Below are positions 15,937 to 24,858 of a stretch of DNA of 64,000 nt, piece by piece. Origin of the DNA: JBPRGH01 sp051418055 (GTDB lineage: Bacteria > Bacteroidota > Bacteroidia > Cytophagales > Cyclobacteriaceae); contig JBPRGH010000144.1 of assembly GCA_051418055.1 (NCBI GenBank), positions 1 through 64,000 on the forward strand, in the 5' to 3' direction. Made by a program: the position numbers and the translations under genes. Each line of letters begins with the position of its first letter. The first letter of the stretch is position 1. The notes beneath the pieces are model-generated. The model was not told the origin of the DNA. It made no database searches and was given only the letters and a program-made list of their open reading frames with translations.

Positions 15937-17061
15937 CTACTCCTGTTTAGTATCATTTTTAACTTCATCCTGGACTTCTCTTAAGCTCTCCTCAGAGATC
16001 CAGTTGTTTTTGTTGGCATGTTTTGCTGCCTCTAAAGAATTATCTGCAAGAATCATGTCAATATTTTTTTTCTTTAGCTCTTTTGCCATTTTCTTTATTT
16101 CTTTATCCCGTTCATCTGATATATTAGGTGTGAGGCCTCTTATATAAATAGCTTTCACGCGGCCGGGAAATTCTTCAGCTATTGTTTTATAAATTTCCGG
16201 GTCCTTTTGTCCGCTGTCACCTATCAGAATAAATGGGAGTGGATCGGTAAACTTCATTAAAGGTCTCAGGTGGCCAAGCTTATAGGGAATTGCATCCTTT
16301 TTAATGATTTTTTTGGCATCTATATCCAATTGACGCAATAAAAAAGGTGCTTTTGGGATATTTTTTTCTTCGCAGAACCTGTTGAGCATATCATAGATAT
16401 TCCAGGAGCTTCCTGATATAAACCAAAGGGGATTTTTATATTTGCTCCCGTTTTTAGCAATTAGGCCCCGATATAAAGCTGCTACTCCCGGAAATGCAAT
16501 TCTGGCCCGGGCATTATTAAAAGCCAGTGTCTTTACTTTTAATAAAAAATTGGTTGCGTTAGAATCAAGTATAGTATCATCGACATCAGAAATCACACCA
16601 AATTCGCTACCCTCATTCGGGAACATAATTTCTCCTGTAGCTGTAAAATCACCTTCAAGATCAGCAGGTGTATCGATTATTTTAAAATGTACTTTATCCC
16701 AAAATGGTTGATCTTCATTTTTTTTAGCGGGTATTTTTAAATGATAGTACCCTTCGTCATCAGTGGTGGTATGATATGTTTCTCCTCCGTATTTAACCTC
16801 GAGCTTAACACCCGGTATTTCGTCACTTTCATATCTTTTAAAGAACCTGTAAAGATTTCTTAAGAGAGAATCTTTTGTTTCCTGCTTATGTACCACACGT
16901 TCTTTTTCAAGAACACGGCCTATAAGGATTACCTCATCTTTAAAACCATAACTTCTGTAAGGATAAATAAAAATGGGGTCAAAAAGATTAAGTTTCTTTT
17001 TGACCACAAGTTTTACTGAATCAAAATTCTTTTCAAGTGGCGCAATGATTTTTTTCAACAT
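15937..17061 (-). CDS. APP1/DUF2183-type phosphatase domain protein
   Basis: A 374-residue protein. Residues 45-150 form a beta-sandwich-like front part (VILIGRVLEKE, GVKLEVKYGGETYHTTTDDEGYYHL). The C-terminal half is the APP1 catalytic domain of the HAD superfamily: ISDVDDTI with Asp159, Asp161 and Thr163, WFISGSSWNIYDML, then FILIGDSGQKDPEIY. APP1 of yeast is a phosphatidate phosphatase; the bacterial substrate is not proven. The start codon overlaps the stop of the preceding gene (TAATG), which points to translational coupling. Confidence 0.85.
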   Translation of the reverse strand: MLKKIIAPLEKNFDSVKLVVKKKLNLFDPIFIYPYRSYGFKDEVILIGRVLEKERVVHKQETKDSLLRNLYRFFKRYESDEIPGVKLEVKYGGETYHTTTDDEGYYHLKIPAKKNEDQPFWDKVHFKIIDTPADLEGDFTATGEIMFPNEGSEFGVISDVDDTILDSNATNFLLKVKTLAFNNARARIAFPGVAALYRGLIAKNGSKYKNPLWFISGSSWNIYDMLNRFCEEKNIPKAPFLLRQLDIDAKKIIKKDAIPYKLGHLRPLMKFTDPLPFILIGDSGQKDPEIYKTIAEEFPGRVKAIYIRGLTPNISDERDKEIKKMAKELKKKNIDMILADNSLEAAKHANKNNWISEESLREVQDEVKNDTKQE

Positions 17062-17573
17062 TATTTTTGCTCTTCTTTAATTTTCTTGGCTAATTCTTTC
17101 TTTCTCATGTTGGAGTAGCCTTTAATACCCATTTTTTTTGCTTTGCGATCCAGCTCTTTTTTCTCCATTTCCATAAGGCTCTCTTCTTGCTCTACCTTTT
17201 CTTCCTTATTTTTTACATGACGTTTCACCTTGTCTTCTTCTACTTTGTCATCTGTAAAGACGATCTTTTTTCGTTTTGTGGATTGATTCGGAAGGCCTTT
17301 TGGTAGTATAAATTCCTTATATTTCTTACCTTCCTCTAGAAAAAGATGGGGGATATCATTAAATGTTGGGTCCTTTTTAAAATCAACAAAATAGAAATCT
17401 CCTTTTTGTAGGGTCTTCTTCTTTTTATGATCCTCATCAGTAGTTACCAGGATATGTCCCTGGTTAGTTTCAACCATTGCGTAATATTCATCTTTATCTA
17501 GTTTAAGTATATCATTATCTTCTGTAGTTTTAAATATTTCGTAATGCCCTTTCTCCTTTAGTTTATTGTTCAT
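17061..17573 (-). CDS. Highly charged protein with C-terminal Rho-N/SAP-like motif
   Basis: A 170-residue protein with no signal peptide. The first 100 residues look beta-rich (YYAMVETNQGHILVTT, KGDFYFVDF); residues 105-140 are a charged helix rich in Lys and Glu. The last 30 residues (KELDRKAKKMGIKGYSNM, then RKKELAKKIKEEQK) resemble the small helix-extended-helix motif of Rho-N/SAP domains that bind nucleic acids. Its stop overlaps the phosphatase start (TAATG), so the two are coupled. The function is unknown. Confidence 0.65.
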   Translation of the reverse strand: MNNKLKEKGHYEIFKTTEDNDILKLDKDEYYAMVETNQGHILVTTDEDHKKKKTLQKGDFYFVDFKKDPTFNDIPHLFLEEGKKYKEFILPKGLPNQSTKRKKIVFTDDKVEEDKVKRHVKNKEEKVEQEESLMEMEKKELDRKAKKMGIKGYSNMRKKELAKKIKEEQK

Positions 17574-17651
17574 TGTTAACTTCTTTCTCTATTTTAATCA
17601 CTTATATAAGGAATTTAACCAGTTAATTGTTATACTGTTAAATTCATATAA

Positions 17652-18089
17652 ATGCTTATTAGAATACCTCTATACTGCCTTTTATTAATGTTTATCCCCT
17701 TTGGGAATATCCTTTTTGCTCAGGATAAACATTTAGATAACCAGGATATGCTGATAAAGAGCATATATTTTGGCGGAGGGAGTTATTTCGTTGATCAGGA
17801 ACAGGAAAATGAACTCGAGATTTTTATAAAGGCTGTTGAAGGCCTTGAAAATTATGAGGTAATTATCTTTAGCCATACGGACAATATAGGGGGAAAGGAA
17901 TATAATGAATGGCTAAGCCAAATGAGATCTACAGCTGTATATGAAATAGTTATAGATATACCTGTTCCTGAAAAGCAGATCAGGATCAGGGATTTTGGTA
18001 TGAAAAATCCACTTTATACTAATAAAAATAATATAGGGAGGAGGGCAAACAGAAGAGTAGATGTTATATTAGTTCCAATAGTTTTTTAG
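17652..18089 (+). CDS. Small OmpA-like peptidoglycan-binding domain protein
   Basis: A 145-residue protein with a signal peptide (LYCLLLMFIPFGNILFAQ) and a single OmpA C-terminal-like domain. Its anchor motifs are SIYFGGGSYFVDQEQENELE, IIFSHTDNIGGKEYNEWLSQMR and NRRVDVIL. The usual Asp and Arg that grip diaminopimelate are in the TDNIGG and RRANRRVD segments. No barrel or lipobox is present, so it may be a free periplasmic cell-wall-binding protein. Confidence 0.7.
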   Translation: MLIRIPLYCLLLMFIPFGNILFAQDKHLDNQDMLIKSIYFGGGSYFVDQEQENELEIFIKAVEGLENYEVIIFSHTDNIGGKEYNEWLSQMRSTAVYEIVIDIPVPEKQIRIRDFGMKNPLYTNKNNIGRRANRRVDVILVPIVF

Positions 18090-18113
18090 CTTTAGGTAAA
18101 ATAAATTTTAAGC

Positions 18114-19520
18114 GTGACCAAACCAACCTATAGTTTAGGCTTTAAAAGCCAGAATAATGAGCTTCGAAATGCAGAACTCTCAGTAAAGGGCAAAATCCCA
18201 TCCTGGCTGAAAGGAACTCTGTTGAGAACTGCTCCCTCAAAATTTGAAATTGGAAAAGATACATACCGGCATTGGTTTGATGGGCTTTCCATGATCCATA
18301 AATTTAAGATTGAAAATGAAGGTATCTGTTATTCGAATAAATACCTGGAAAGCGAGGCTTATAAAACTGCAAAGGCTGAAAACAGAGTTGTATACGGAGA
18401 ATTCGGAACCGATCCATGCCGGGATATCTTTCAGAAGATAGCCACCTTTTTTAAAGGTCCTGTAGCTACTGACAATGGTTGCGTTAATGTCATTAAGTTT
18501 CCCGAAGGCATGACAGCTGTAACGGAAACTACCAAACCGGTAAGGTTTAATCCCGAAACGCTGGAAACAAAAGGACATTTATATTTTGATGATAAGCTGA
18601 AAGGCCGAACAACAGTAGTACATCCTCATTATGACAGTAAGGGAAATATGTTCAGTTATATGACACATTTCGGAGCGAAATCATATTATAATATCTATCG
18701 TTTGCCTGCTGATAGTGATAAACGAGAAATTATAACATCAGTTCCGGTAAAGGAGCCTTCGTATATGCACAGCTTTGGGATGACTGAAAATTATATCCTG
18801 CTAACGGAATTCCCGCTTGTTGTACATCCGTTAAAGATGCGCTTTAGCCAGAGACCATTTATTGAAAAGTATTCATGGAAGGAAGATTACGGTACTAAAA
18901 TCCATGTTATTAATAAGAATAATGGTAATATAAAATCCTTTAATACAGATCCTTTTTTTGCGTTCCATCATGTAAATGCTTTTGAAGCTGATGGAGAAAT
19001 AACATTTGACCTGGTAGGGTATAAAAATGCAGGGATCATTGAAGGATTATACCTGGACCGGCTAAACTCTGATGATGGAAATGTTACAGCAGGTAATCTT
19101 TGGCGATTTAAACTTTCCCTGGATAATGGGAGCATTAGTAAAAAGGTTGTTTCAGATTCTTTAATGGATCTTCCGCGGATTAACTATGAGAAAGTAAATT
19201 GCCGGCCTTACAGATATGTATATGCGGCCGGGATTCAAATTCCCGGTAATTTTTTTGATAGCTTAATAAAAGTTGATGTAGAAACCGGTGAAGTAAAAGT
19301 ATGGAAGGAGGATAATTGTTTTCCCGGAGAGCCGGTATTTGTTGAAAAGCCAGGTGCTAATAAAGAAGATGATGGAGTAATCCTAAGTATAGTGCTGGAT
19401 GCTGAATCAAATTCATCGTTTCTGCTGATATTAGATGCAAAAAATTTCAAAGAAGCTGCCAGGGCAGAGGTGCCACAGCATATAACTTTTGGTTTTCACG
19501 GACAGTTTATCTCTCAATGA
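18114..19520 (+). CDS. Carotenoid oxygenase (carotenoid cleavage dioxygenase family)
   Basis: A 468-residue seven-bladed propeller enzyme of the retinal pigment epithelium 65/carotenoid oxygenase family. It would cleave a carotenoid or similar polyene with a non-haem Fe(II). Four His that can hold the iron are visible: H172 (HPHYD), H219 (MHSFGMT), H285 (FHHVNAFE) and H462 (HGQF). The start is GTG at 18114, since no ATG fits and homology begins at once (PTYSLGFKSQNNELRN). It follows the OmpA-like gene by 24 bases. No carotenoid genes lie near. Confidence 0.88.
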   Translation: MTKPTYSLGFKSQNNELRNAELSVKGKIPSWLKGTLLRTAPSKFEIGKDTYRHWFDGLSMIHKFKIENEGICYSNKYLESEAYKTAKAENRVVYGEFGTDPCRDIFQKIATFFKGPVATDNGCVNVIKFPEGMTAVTETTKPVRFNPETLETKGHLYFDDKLKGRTTVVHPHYDSKGNMFSYMTHFGAKSYYNIYRLPADSDKREIITSVPVKEPSYMHSFGMTENYILLTEFPLVVHPLKMRFSQRPFIEKYSWKEDYGTKIHVINKNNGNIKSFNTDPFFAFHHVNAFEADGEITFDLVGYKNAGIIEGLYLDRLNSDDGNVTAGNLWRFKLSLDNGSISKKVVSDSLMDLPRINYEKVNCRPYRYVYAAGIQIPGNFFDSLIKVDVETGEVKVWKEDNCFPGEPVFVEKPGANKEDDGVILSIVLDAESNSSFLLILDAKNFKEAARAEVPQHITFGFHGQFISQ

Positions 19521-19557
19521 AATGACAAACACCCTCCGGATTAATTTAAAGATTCAT

Positions 19558-19565
19558 TAATTTTG
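19558..19565 (+). promoter_or_regulatory. Candidate -7 promoter element of mscL
   Basis: TAATTTTG matches TAnnTTTG and lies 33 bases before the mscL ATG. There is no clear -33 element, so the call is tentative. Confidence 0.3.
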
Positions 19566-19598
19566 ATTTTTTTTAGTTACTACACTCAATAAAGATCG

Positions 19599-20030
19599 AT
19601 GAAAAAATTTATAAAAGGATTTAAAGAATTTGCTGTAAAAGGTAATGTTGTAGACCTGGCTATAGGTATAGTCATAGGTACGGCCTTTAATAGAATAGTC
19701 CAGTCCTTTGTAAAAGATATTATAATGCCTCCGTTTGGATTAATATGGGGCGATAAAAATTTTACTAACTATAAAATTATATTAAAACCTGCAGAATTAA
19801 CTGAGGCTGGAGAGATTGCTGCACAGGAGGTGGCTATAACTTATGGGAATTTTATTACCGCTACAGTAGATTTTCTGATCATAGGTTTTTCAATTTATTT
19901 CGTTATCCAGGTAATGAATTCGACAAAAAGAAAAGCAGAAGACCCTAAGAACCCGGAGGTGCCTACCCCAAAAGATATCCAGCTACTGACTGAGATAAGG
20001 GATCTTTTGTCAAAGGATAAGAAGCAATAA
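19599..20030 (+). CDS. mscL: Large-conductance mechanosensitive channel MscL
   Basis: A 143-residue homopentameric channel that opens under membrane tension and releases solutes in hypo-osmotic shock. The typical start FIKGFKEFAVKGNVVDLAIGIVIGTAFNRIVQSFVKDIIMPP holds the first transmembrane helix and its Gly-rich crossing. The second helix lies at about residues 85-110 (FITATVDFLIIGFSIYFVIQ), followed by a cytoplasmic helix (IQLLTEIRDLLSK). The length and motifs are normal. Confidence 0.96.
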   Translation: MKKFIKGFKEFAVKGNVVDLAIGIVIGTAFNRIVQSFVKDIIMPPFGLIWGDKNFTNYKIILKPAELTEAGEIAAQEVAITYGNFITATVDFLIIGFSIYFVIQVMNSTKRKAEDPKNPEVPTPKDIQLLTEIRDLLSKDKKQ

Positions 20031-20105
20031 TTTTTTCCAGTAATGATTCAATGTCTTTAAAACCATTCGGCTTTTCAGTAGTTGTTATGAAAAGAAATTT
20101 TATTT

Positions 20106-20537
20106 ATGGATTTTATAAAATTAATTGCAACAGGATTGGCCGGATCAACTGCTTTAACAGGGTTACATCAGGCGTTACTGGGAATGGATGAAGCTCCGCG
20201 GGTAGATCTTTTAGGAAAGGAAGCACTTGAAAAAGTTGCCGGTAATGGTAAATCTGGTATATCTCAAAGTACCTTCTACTGGGGCTCAATTGCAGGTGAT
20301 ATTCTCAGTAATTCAGCCTTTTATAGCATAATAGCAAAAGCAAAAAACCCCATATTTACCGGCGCTCTTGTAGGAGGCGTAATAGGTGCATTCACACTGA
20401 TCTCACCAAACCTCTTTGGATTGAATAAAGATTTTGTAAGGTCCTCAGAAAAGAAGAAATACATTACGCTTGGCTATTACATCTTCGGCGGAATTGCAGC
20501 CGGTTTTATGGCAAAAATGATGAAAGGGAAAAGGTGA
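20106..20537 (+). CDS. Membrane protein of unknown function
   Basis: A 143-residue protein with three or four hydrophobic segments (residues about 3-25, 58-77, 82-103 and 123-138), rich in Gly and Ala (GALVGGVIGAFTLI, GYYIFGGIAAGFMAK). The pattern suggests a small integral membrane protein, with no recognised family. It stands alone behind mscL. Confidence 0.6.
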   Translation: MDFIKLIATGLAGSTALTGLHQALLGMDEAPRVDLLGKEALEKVAGNGKSGISQSTFYWGSIAGDILSNSAFYSIIAKAKNPIFTGALVGGVIGAFTLISPNLFGLNKDFVRSSEKKKYITLGYYIFGGIAAGFMAKMMKGKR

Positions 20538-20568
20538 AAATATTAATTCACTAATTCTTCATTTTTAA

Positions 20569-20664
20569 TTAATATAAAGTCCACCAAAAGAGCCAGATCA
20601 ACATCAAAACCGCAAGGATAACAGCGGCAATCCTTATCCATGGATCATTTTTATTTATTTTCAT
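20569..20664 (-). CDS. 31-residue single-helix membrane peptide coupled to the lipoprotein gene
   Basis: The peptide starts at an ATG (20664-20662) whose last A overlaps the TGA stop of the upstream lipoprotein gene (ATGA). It reads MKINKNDPWIRIAAVILAVL, then MLIWLFWWTLY and a TAA stop. One hydrophobic helix with three Trp near its end and a short Lys/Asn-rich head is typical of small membrane peptides. The coupling argues for translation; conservation is not tested. Confidence 0.6.
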   Translation of the reverse strand: MKINKNDPWIRIAAVILAVLMLIWLFWWTLY

Positions 20665-21485
20665 CATTGCTGTGGGAGAGAATCTATTTCTGCCGTTACA
20701 GGCATTTCAAAAATATGGTCTTCAAGATCTTTTTCTCTGAACTTGATATCGGAAAATACTGCACGATATCTTTCTGTATTAGTTACAGAATCACCGGCAT
20801 ATTTATATCCCACCATTCTTCGTGGTACAAGGATTCCATTTACCTTCTGCCAGTCAGCATAATGTAGCGCATTAAAATCTTCATGTGCTTTTCCGCTGAA
20901 ATAGGTAACGGTATAAAGCAACCACTCCAGCTGATTAGTCTCAGGATCTAAATAAGCGATATAATAATCTTCCGGAGTGTCGCCAACACCTTCTTTATAG
21001 GATACTCTTACAGTTTCATACTCTTTTCCTTTCAATGTTTTATTTCCCTGTTGTTCTAAAACGACACCATCATCGGCCATGACAAACGGAAAGCTGAAAA
21101 AATAAAAGAAAAGGTTGTGATAAAATCGTGGCGATCGTTCACCAAATGCTTCTTTATCAGGTGCTATCCAAACCTGCTCTCCATTATAGCCAATTTTAAA
21201 AGAATCATGTCGTATAAGGACTTTTCTACTGTCCAGGTCTATGTGATGCTTCTCATTGAAAAAATTAGTTATAGTGTTAGTATCTATTGTATAAATAAGG
21301 GTAGAATAATCTTTCCAGGTTTCATAGCTCCCATGGGCCTGCATTGCTTCTTTAACTGTTTCCGGCAGGATGTTTATTTCAGAAGAAACATCATTCTCTA
21401 TTTGATTTTGCTCCTGATCTTCAGTTTTTTGGTCACAGCCTAAAAGCAAAAAGGCTGATAGCGAGAGGAGTATATATATTCTCAT
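20664..21485 (-). CDS. DUF6503-like lipoprotein
   Basis: A 273-residue lipoprotein: signal with lipobox LLLGC at residues 13-17, an acidic linker, then a long beta-rich domain. Blocks such as GSYETWKDYSTLIYTIDT, DSRKVLIRHDSFKIGYNGEQVW and YADWQKVNGILVPRRMVGYKY match the DUF6503 lipoproteins of Bacteroidota, as I recall them. It may carry a hydrophobic ligand, by fold analogy with LolA/LolB, which is inference. Its stop overlaps the ATG of a 31-residue peptide. It may be read with or without the S9 peptidase upstream, from which it is separated by a terminator-like hairpin. Confidence 0.6.
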   Translation of the reverse strand: MRIYILLSLSAFLLLGCDQKTEDQEQNQIENDVSSEINILPETVKEAMQAHGSYETWKDYSTLIYTIDTNTITNFFNEKHHIDLDSRKVLIRHDSFKIGYNGEQVWIAPDKEAFGERSPRFYHNLFFYFFSFPFVMADDGVVLEQQGNKTLKGKEYETVRVSYKEGVGDTPEDYYIAYLDPETNQLEWLLYTVTYFSGKAHEDFNALHYADWQKVNGILVPRRMVGYKYAGDSVTNTERYRAVFSDIKFREKDLEDHIFEMPVTAEIDSLPQQ

Positions 21486-21506
21486 AACATCAAAAGAAAC
21501 AAAAAA

Positions 21507-21528
21507 GCCCCAACAAAGTTGTCGGGGC
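21507..21528 (-). terminator. Terminator between S9 peptidase and lipoprotein genes
   Basis: GCCCCAAC (21507-21514) pairs with GTTG (21518-21521) and GGGGC (21524-21528) with a two-base bulge. On the minus strand the stem is followed by six T. It ends the peptidase transcript. Confidence 0.7.
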
Positions 21529-21550
21529 CTTTACTTATATTTTTGATTAA

Positions 21551-23980
21551 TTATTTTTCAGATTCTACCTTTTCTTCTTGTTTCTCCTTGTTTTTTACAT
21601 ACTTTTCAAGAAGCTGATCTGATTCCCATAGCATGTGCATGATAGATTCCCGTGCACGGTAGCCATGGCTTTCATAAGGGAGCATCACTAATCTTGCTTT
21701 ACCTCCCAATCCTTTTAAGGCACTAAACATACGTTCACTTTGCATAGGGAAGGTACCAGAATTATTATCTGCCGCACCATGGATCAACAGGATAGGCTCA
21801 TTAATTTTATCGGCATGCATAAAAGGAGACATATCGTAATAAACCTCAGGGGCATCCCAATAAGTTCTTTCTTCTCTCTGGAATCCAAATGGTGTTAAAG
21901 TACGATTATAAGCACCGCTTCGCGCAATACCGGCAGCAAAAAGATCTGAATGTGCCAGGAGGTTAGCTGTCATAAAGGCGCCATAGGAGTGGCCACCTAT
22001 AGCCATACGGTCCCTGTCGCCAATACCCATCTCTACAAGTTTATCAATGGCTGCTTCGGCATTCATTACCAGCTGCTTTCTGAATGTATCATTAGGTTCT
22101 TTATCACCTTCACCTATAACAGGCATACTTGGATCATCAAAAATGGCATAACCTCGTGTGACAAAATGTAATGGAGAACCCCAGTAAAGACGAAGGAATT
22201 CATAAGGCGATCCCTTTATCTGGCTTGCAGCGTCGGCACTTTTAAATTCACTCGGATAGGCCCACATTAGTACAGGGAGAGGTCCATCTTCTTTTTTATA
22301 TCCTTTAGGCAAATAAAGGTTCCCTTTTAGATCAACACCGTCTTTACGCTTATATTCTACAACCTGCTTTTCAATACCCTCTAACTCAGGATAGGGATGA
22401 GGAAAATCAGTGATTTGATCAAGTTTTCCAGATTTAAGGTTTCTCAGGTAATAATTTGGTTGCTCATCTTTGGCTTCGCGGCGGGTGATAAGCTGTCCTT
22501 TCTCAGGGTCTATTAAATAAACAGGGTATTCATAATAAGGCGCTGTTGATCTCCACAGCTCTTCATTTCCTTTTGTTTCAAGATCAAATAAACGTACAAA
22601 CGGCCTGTTTCCTTCAGGAGAAGCCCCTGCACCTGTCAGATAAAGTTTTCCTGCTTCATCCCGGAGCAATACCTGCTCACCGAATTCATTCATGGCAGTC
22701 TGGAAATTACCAGGGTCATTATAGCGGTCTTCGTAAGATCGGGTAAATAAAACTACTTTACTGTCAGCTTCATCCGGATCAAAAGTGCTGGTAATAAGTT
22801 CTCTGGTACTATACCATGATTCATAAGCAATGGCAAGGTCATCATCACCCCAATTGACGCCACCATAACGTAACTTAAAAGGTATACCTTCTTTTTTCTC
22901 ACCGGTAAACGGAGCTTCCAAATAGAACATGCGATCTCTGAACTCTACTTCTTTGGAAGGATCACCTTCATCCTGCGCTTCAACCCAATGTAATGTTGCT
23001 GGCTTATCGTTTCTCCAGGTAAAACTTCTTGGCCCTGTCATTACTGCACCAAAACCTTTAGGTATATTTTCTGCCAATGGTATTTGAGCAACTTCTCTTA
23101 CCAGGTTACCCTGACGGTCCATTACCTTTTCAGATGATGGAAAACGGTAGTAAGGAACAATATAACTAAATGGCTCATTAACAGTAGAGACATAAATATA
23201 TTCTCCATTTGGAGAAGGGGAAAGAGTAGTATGAATTCCCGGCTCTCCAAGTATTTTAGTGGTATTTGTATTAATATTGATCAACATAGGCTGAACAGTA
23301 GCATAATATTTAAAAAGCTCTTCATCATGCTGATCTTCCAGAAGGTCCTGGTATGTTCTTACCGGGGCTTTTTTACCCGTTGACTCCTGTGTTACCGGAC
23401 CCTCAGGGGCTAATGGTCTTTCCGGTGCCTCACCACGATCTTTAGGATTTTGCTTGTAAATGATAGTTTCATTATCCGACAACCAGCTAAACGGGCTGCC
23501 AATGACATCATTGACATCATAAGCGGTCATCTGTTTTGCATTGGCAGATTTTACGTTCAGAAGCCAAAGGGAGATACCCTTGTTATTAGTATTCGTAAAG
23601 GCAATGTGTTTACCATCCGGAGACCAGCGAACATTTGATATACTTGCGTCGGCGGGTAATCCTGTAACCGCTTTTTCTTTACCCCCTTTGATACTTTTAA
23701 ATTTAATTCCGTTATAATCACCAGAGCGGCTGGGACCGCTGGTTCTGGGGTTAATACGTAATCCGGCAATTCTAAGCTCAGGTTGAGCGAGCTCTTCTAT
23801 TGAAGGGTACCCTGGCCTTTCCAGCATAAGAATCCAGTCACTTTTCGGGTGAATGGATACTGCAGGCGTCTGGGGGGCATCTACCAGATCAGCTATTGGT
23901 TTAGGCGGCATCTGATAGCCATCCTGTGCCCATGAGTTAAAGGCAATCAGGCTTATAATTAATAAATAAACTCTCTTCAT
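21551..23980 (-). CDS. S9 family serine peptidase (prolyl oligopeptidase/CGEP-like)
   Basis: An 809-residue exported serine peptidase. A signal peptide (to about residue 18) precedes a beta-propeller part (residues about 30-500) and a C-terminal alpha/beta hydrolase domain. The catalytic triad candidates are Ser665 in GGHSYGAF, Asp738 in HGAADNNSG and His772 in ESHGYRARE. The N-terminal sequence MPPKPIADLVDAPQTPAVSI resembles the glutamyl endopeptidase (CGEP) group of S9. It likely cuts peptides in the periplasm. An acidic and Lys-rich tail ends the protein. Confidence 0.88.
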   Translation of the reverse strand: MKRVYLLIISLIAFNSWAQDGYQMPPKPIADLVDAPQTPAVSIHPKSDWILMLERPGYPSIEELAQPELRIAGLRINPRTSGPSRSGDYNGIKFKSIKGGKEKAVTGLPADASISNVRWSPDGKHIAFTNTNNKGISLWLLNVKSANAKQMTAYDVNDVIGSPFSWLSDNETIIYKQNPKDRGEAPERPLAPEGPVTQESTGKKAPVRTYQDLLEDQHDEELFKYYATVQPMLININTNTTKILGEPGIHTTLSPSPNGEYIYVSTVNEPFSYIVPYYRFPSSEKVMDRQGNLVREVAQIPLAENIPKGFGAVMTGPRSFTWRNDKPATLHWVEAQDEGDPSKEVEFRDRMFYLEAPFTGEKKEGIPFKLRYGGVNWGDDDLAIAYESWYSTRELITSTFDPDEADSKVVLFTRSYEDRYNDPGNFQTAMNEFGEQVLLRDEAGKLYLTGAGASPEGNRPFVRLFDLETKGNEELWRSTAPYYEYPVYLIDPEKGQLITRREAKDEQPNYYLRNLKSGKLDQITDFPHPYPELEGIEKQVVEYKRKDGVDLKGNLYLPKGYKKEDGPLPVLMWAYPSEFKSADAASQIKGSPYEFLRLYWGSPLHFVTRGYAIFDDPSMPVIGEGDKEPNDTFRKQLVMNAEAAIDKLVEMGIGDRDRMAIGGHSYGAFMTANLLAHSDLFAAGIARSGAYNRTLTPFGFQREERTYWDAPEVYYDMSPFMHADKINEPILLIHGAADNNSGTFPMQSERMFSALKGLGGKARLVMLPYESHGYRARESIMHMLWESDQLLEKYVKNKEKQEEKVESEK

Positions 23981-24165
23981 ATTAAATTGATTTTAATTTA
24001 AAACTAAAGGATTTCAATAAATTTACACAATAACTTTATTTGAATGGCTAATTATTTATCTAAAACTAGCTGCCAAAAAAGTATATATTATTTGTTTAAG
24101 GTTTTTATTTTGCCTAATAATCGATAACATCATATGCAGATGTATTTTTTTGTGTAGTTTAAACC

Positions 24166-24756
24166 ATGATTAATGAAATACCACAGATCATTGATGGTTT
24201 TACCCATACCGAGTATCTGGTAATTTTTCTTGCCATAATTTTTGGATATGTAGGAGCTGAATATTTCCAGGGCTGGGGGTGGATGATCAGAAATCGTAAG
24301 GAAGTAAAAAATTATTGGCAGCATACGCTATGGACGATCTTTGCATTTGTAATGTTTATTCAAAACTGGTGGGGCATTTGGCCGAGGACACGCCTAATAA
24401 CAAATAATATATTTTATTTCTTCTATTCACTTCTTCCTATAGTATTATTCTATTTTATTAGTGTCGTTCTATTTCCTGAAACAAAAAAGGAGGGAGATAT
24501 GGAAATGAAAAGCCACTTTTATAATAACACACGCTGGTTATTTGGTCTTTTTTCCATATACTTTATTTTAGCCATAGTGAACTCTTTTGTATATCCGGAT
24601 ATTGGTAATGTTTTAGTACAAAATCTGATACGTTTGTTTGGGGTCCTATTGGCTTTAGCTGCAGCTTATTTTCATAAAAGTATTGTTTTACATGTTATTT
24701 TTCTGATAATAGGATATGCGGCCTTAATACGATTTTTTATTGCTCTTCCTAATTAA
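24166..24756 (+). CDS. Membrane protein of unknown function
   Basis: A 196-residue protein with five or six hydrophobic segments: residues about 17-37, 50-67, 85-104, 124-142 and 150-193. It carries several Trp in loops (GWGWMIRNRKEV, WWGIWPRT). No family was recognised. The C-terminus is strongly hydrophobic. It lies alone between a divergent peptidase and the YpdA-type gene. Confidence 0.6.
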   Translation: MINEIPQIIDGFTHTEYLVIFLAIIFGYVGAEYFQGWGWMIRNRKEVKNYWQHTLWTIFAFVMFIQNWWGIWPRTRLITNNIFYFFYSLLPIVLFYFISVVLFPETKKEGDMEMKSHFYNNTRWLFGLFSIYFILAIVNSFVYPDIGNVLVQNLIRLFGVLLALAAAYFHKSIVLHVIFLIIGYAALIRFFIALPN

Positions 24757-24800
24757 TCAATCTTTTTGCGGTTTCTCCGTAAGGAAATAGATTTATTACT

Positions 24801-24808
24801 TAGGTTTG
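24801..24808 (+). promoter_or_regulatory. Candidate -7 promoter element of the YpdA-type gene
   Basis: TAGGTTTG matches TAnnTTTG and lies 50 bases before the ATG at 24859. No -33 TTTG at the right distance was found. Confidence 0.3.
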
Positions 24809-24858
24809 GAGTTATAACATATATTTTTCTTCCCTGATTATCTTTATCTAATTTTGTC

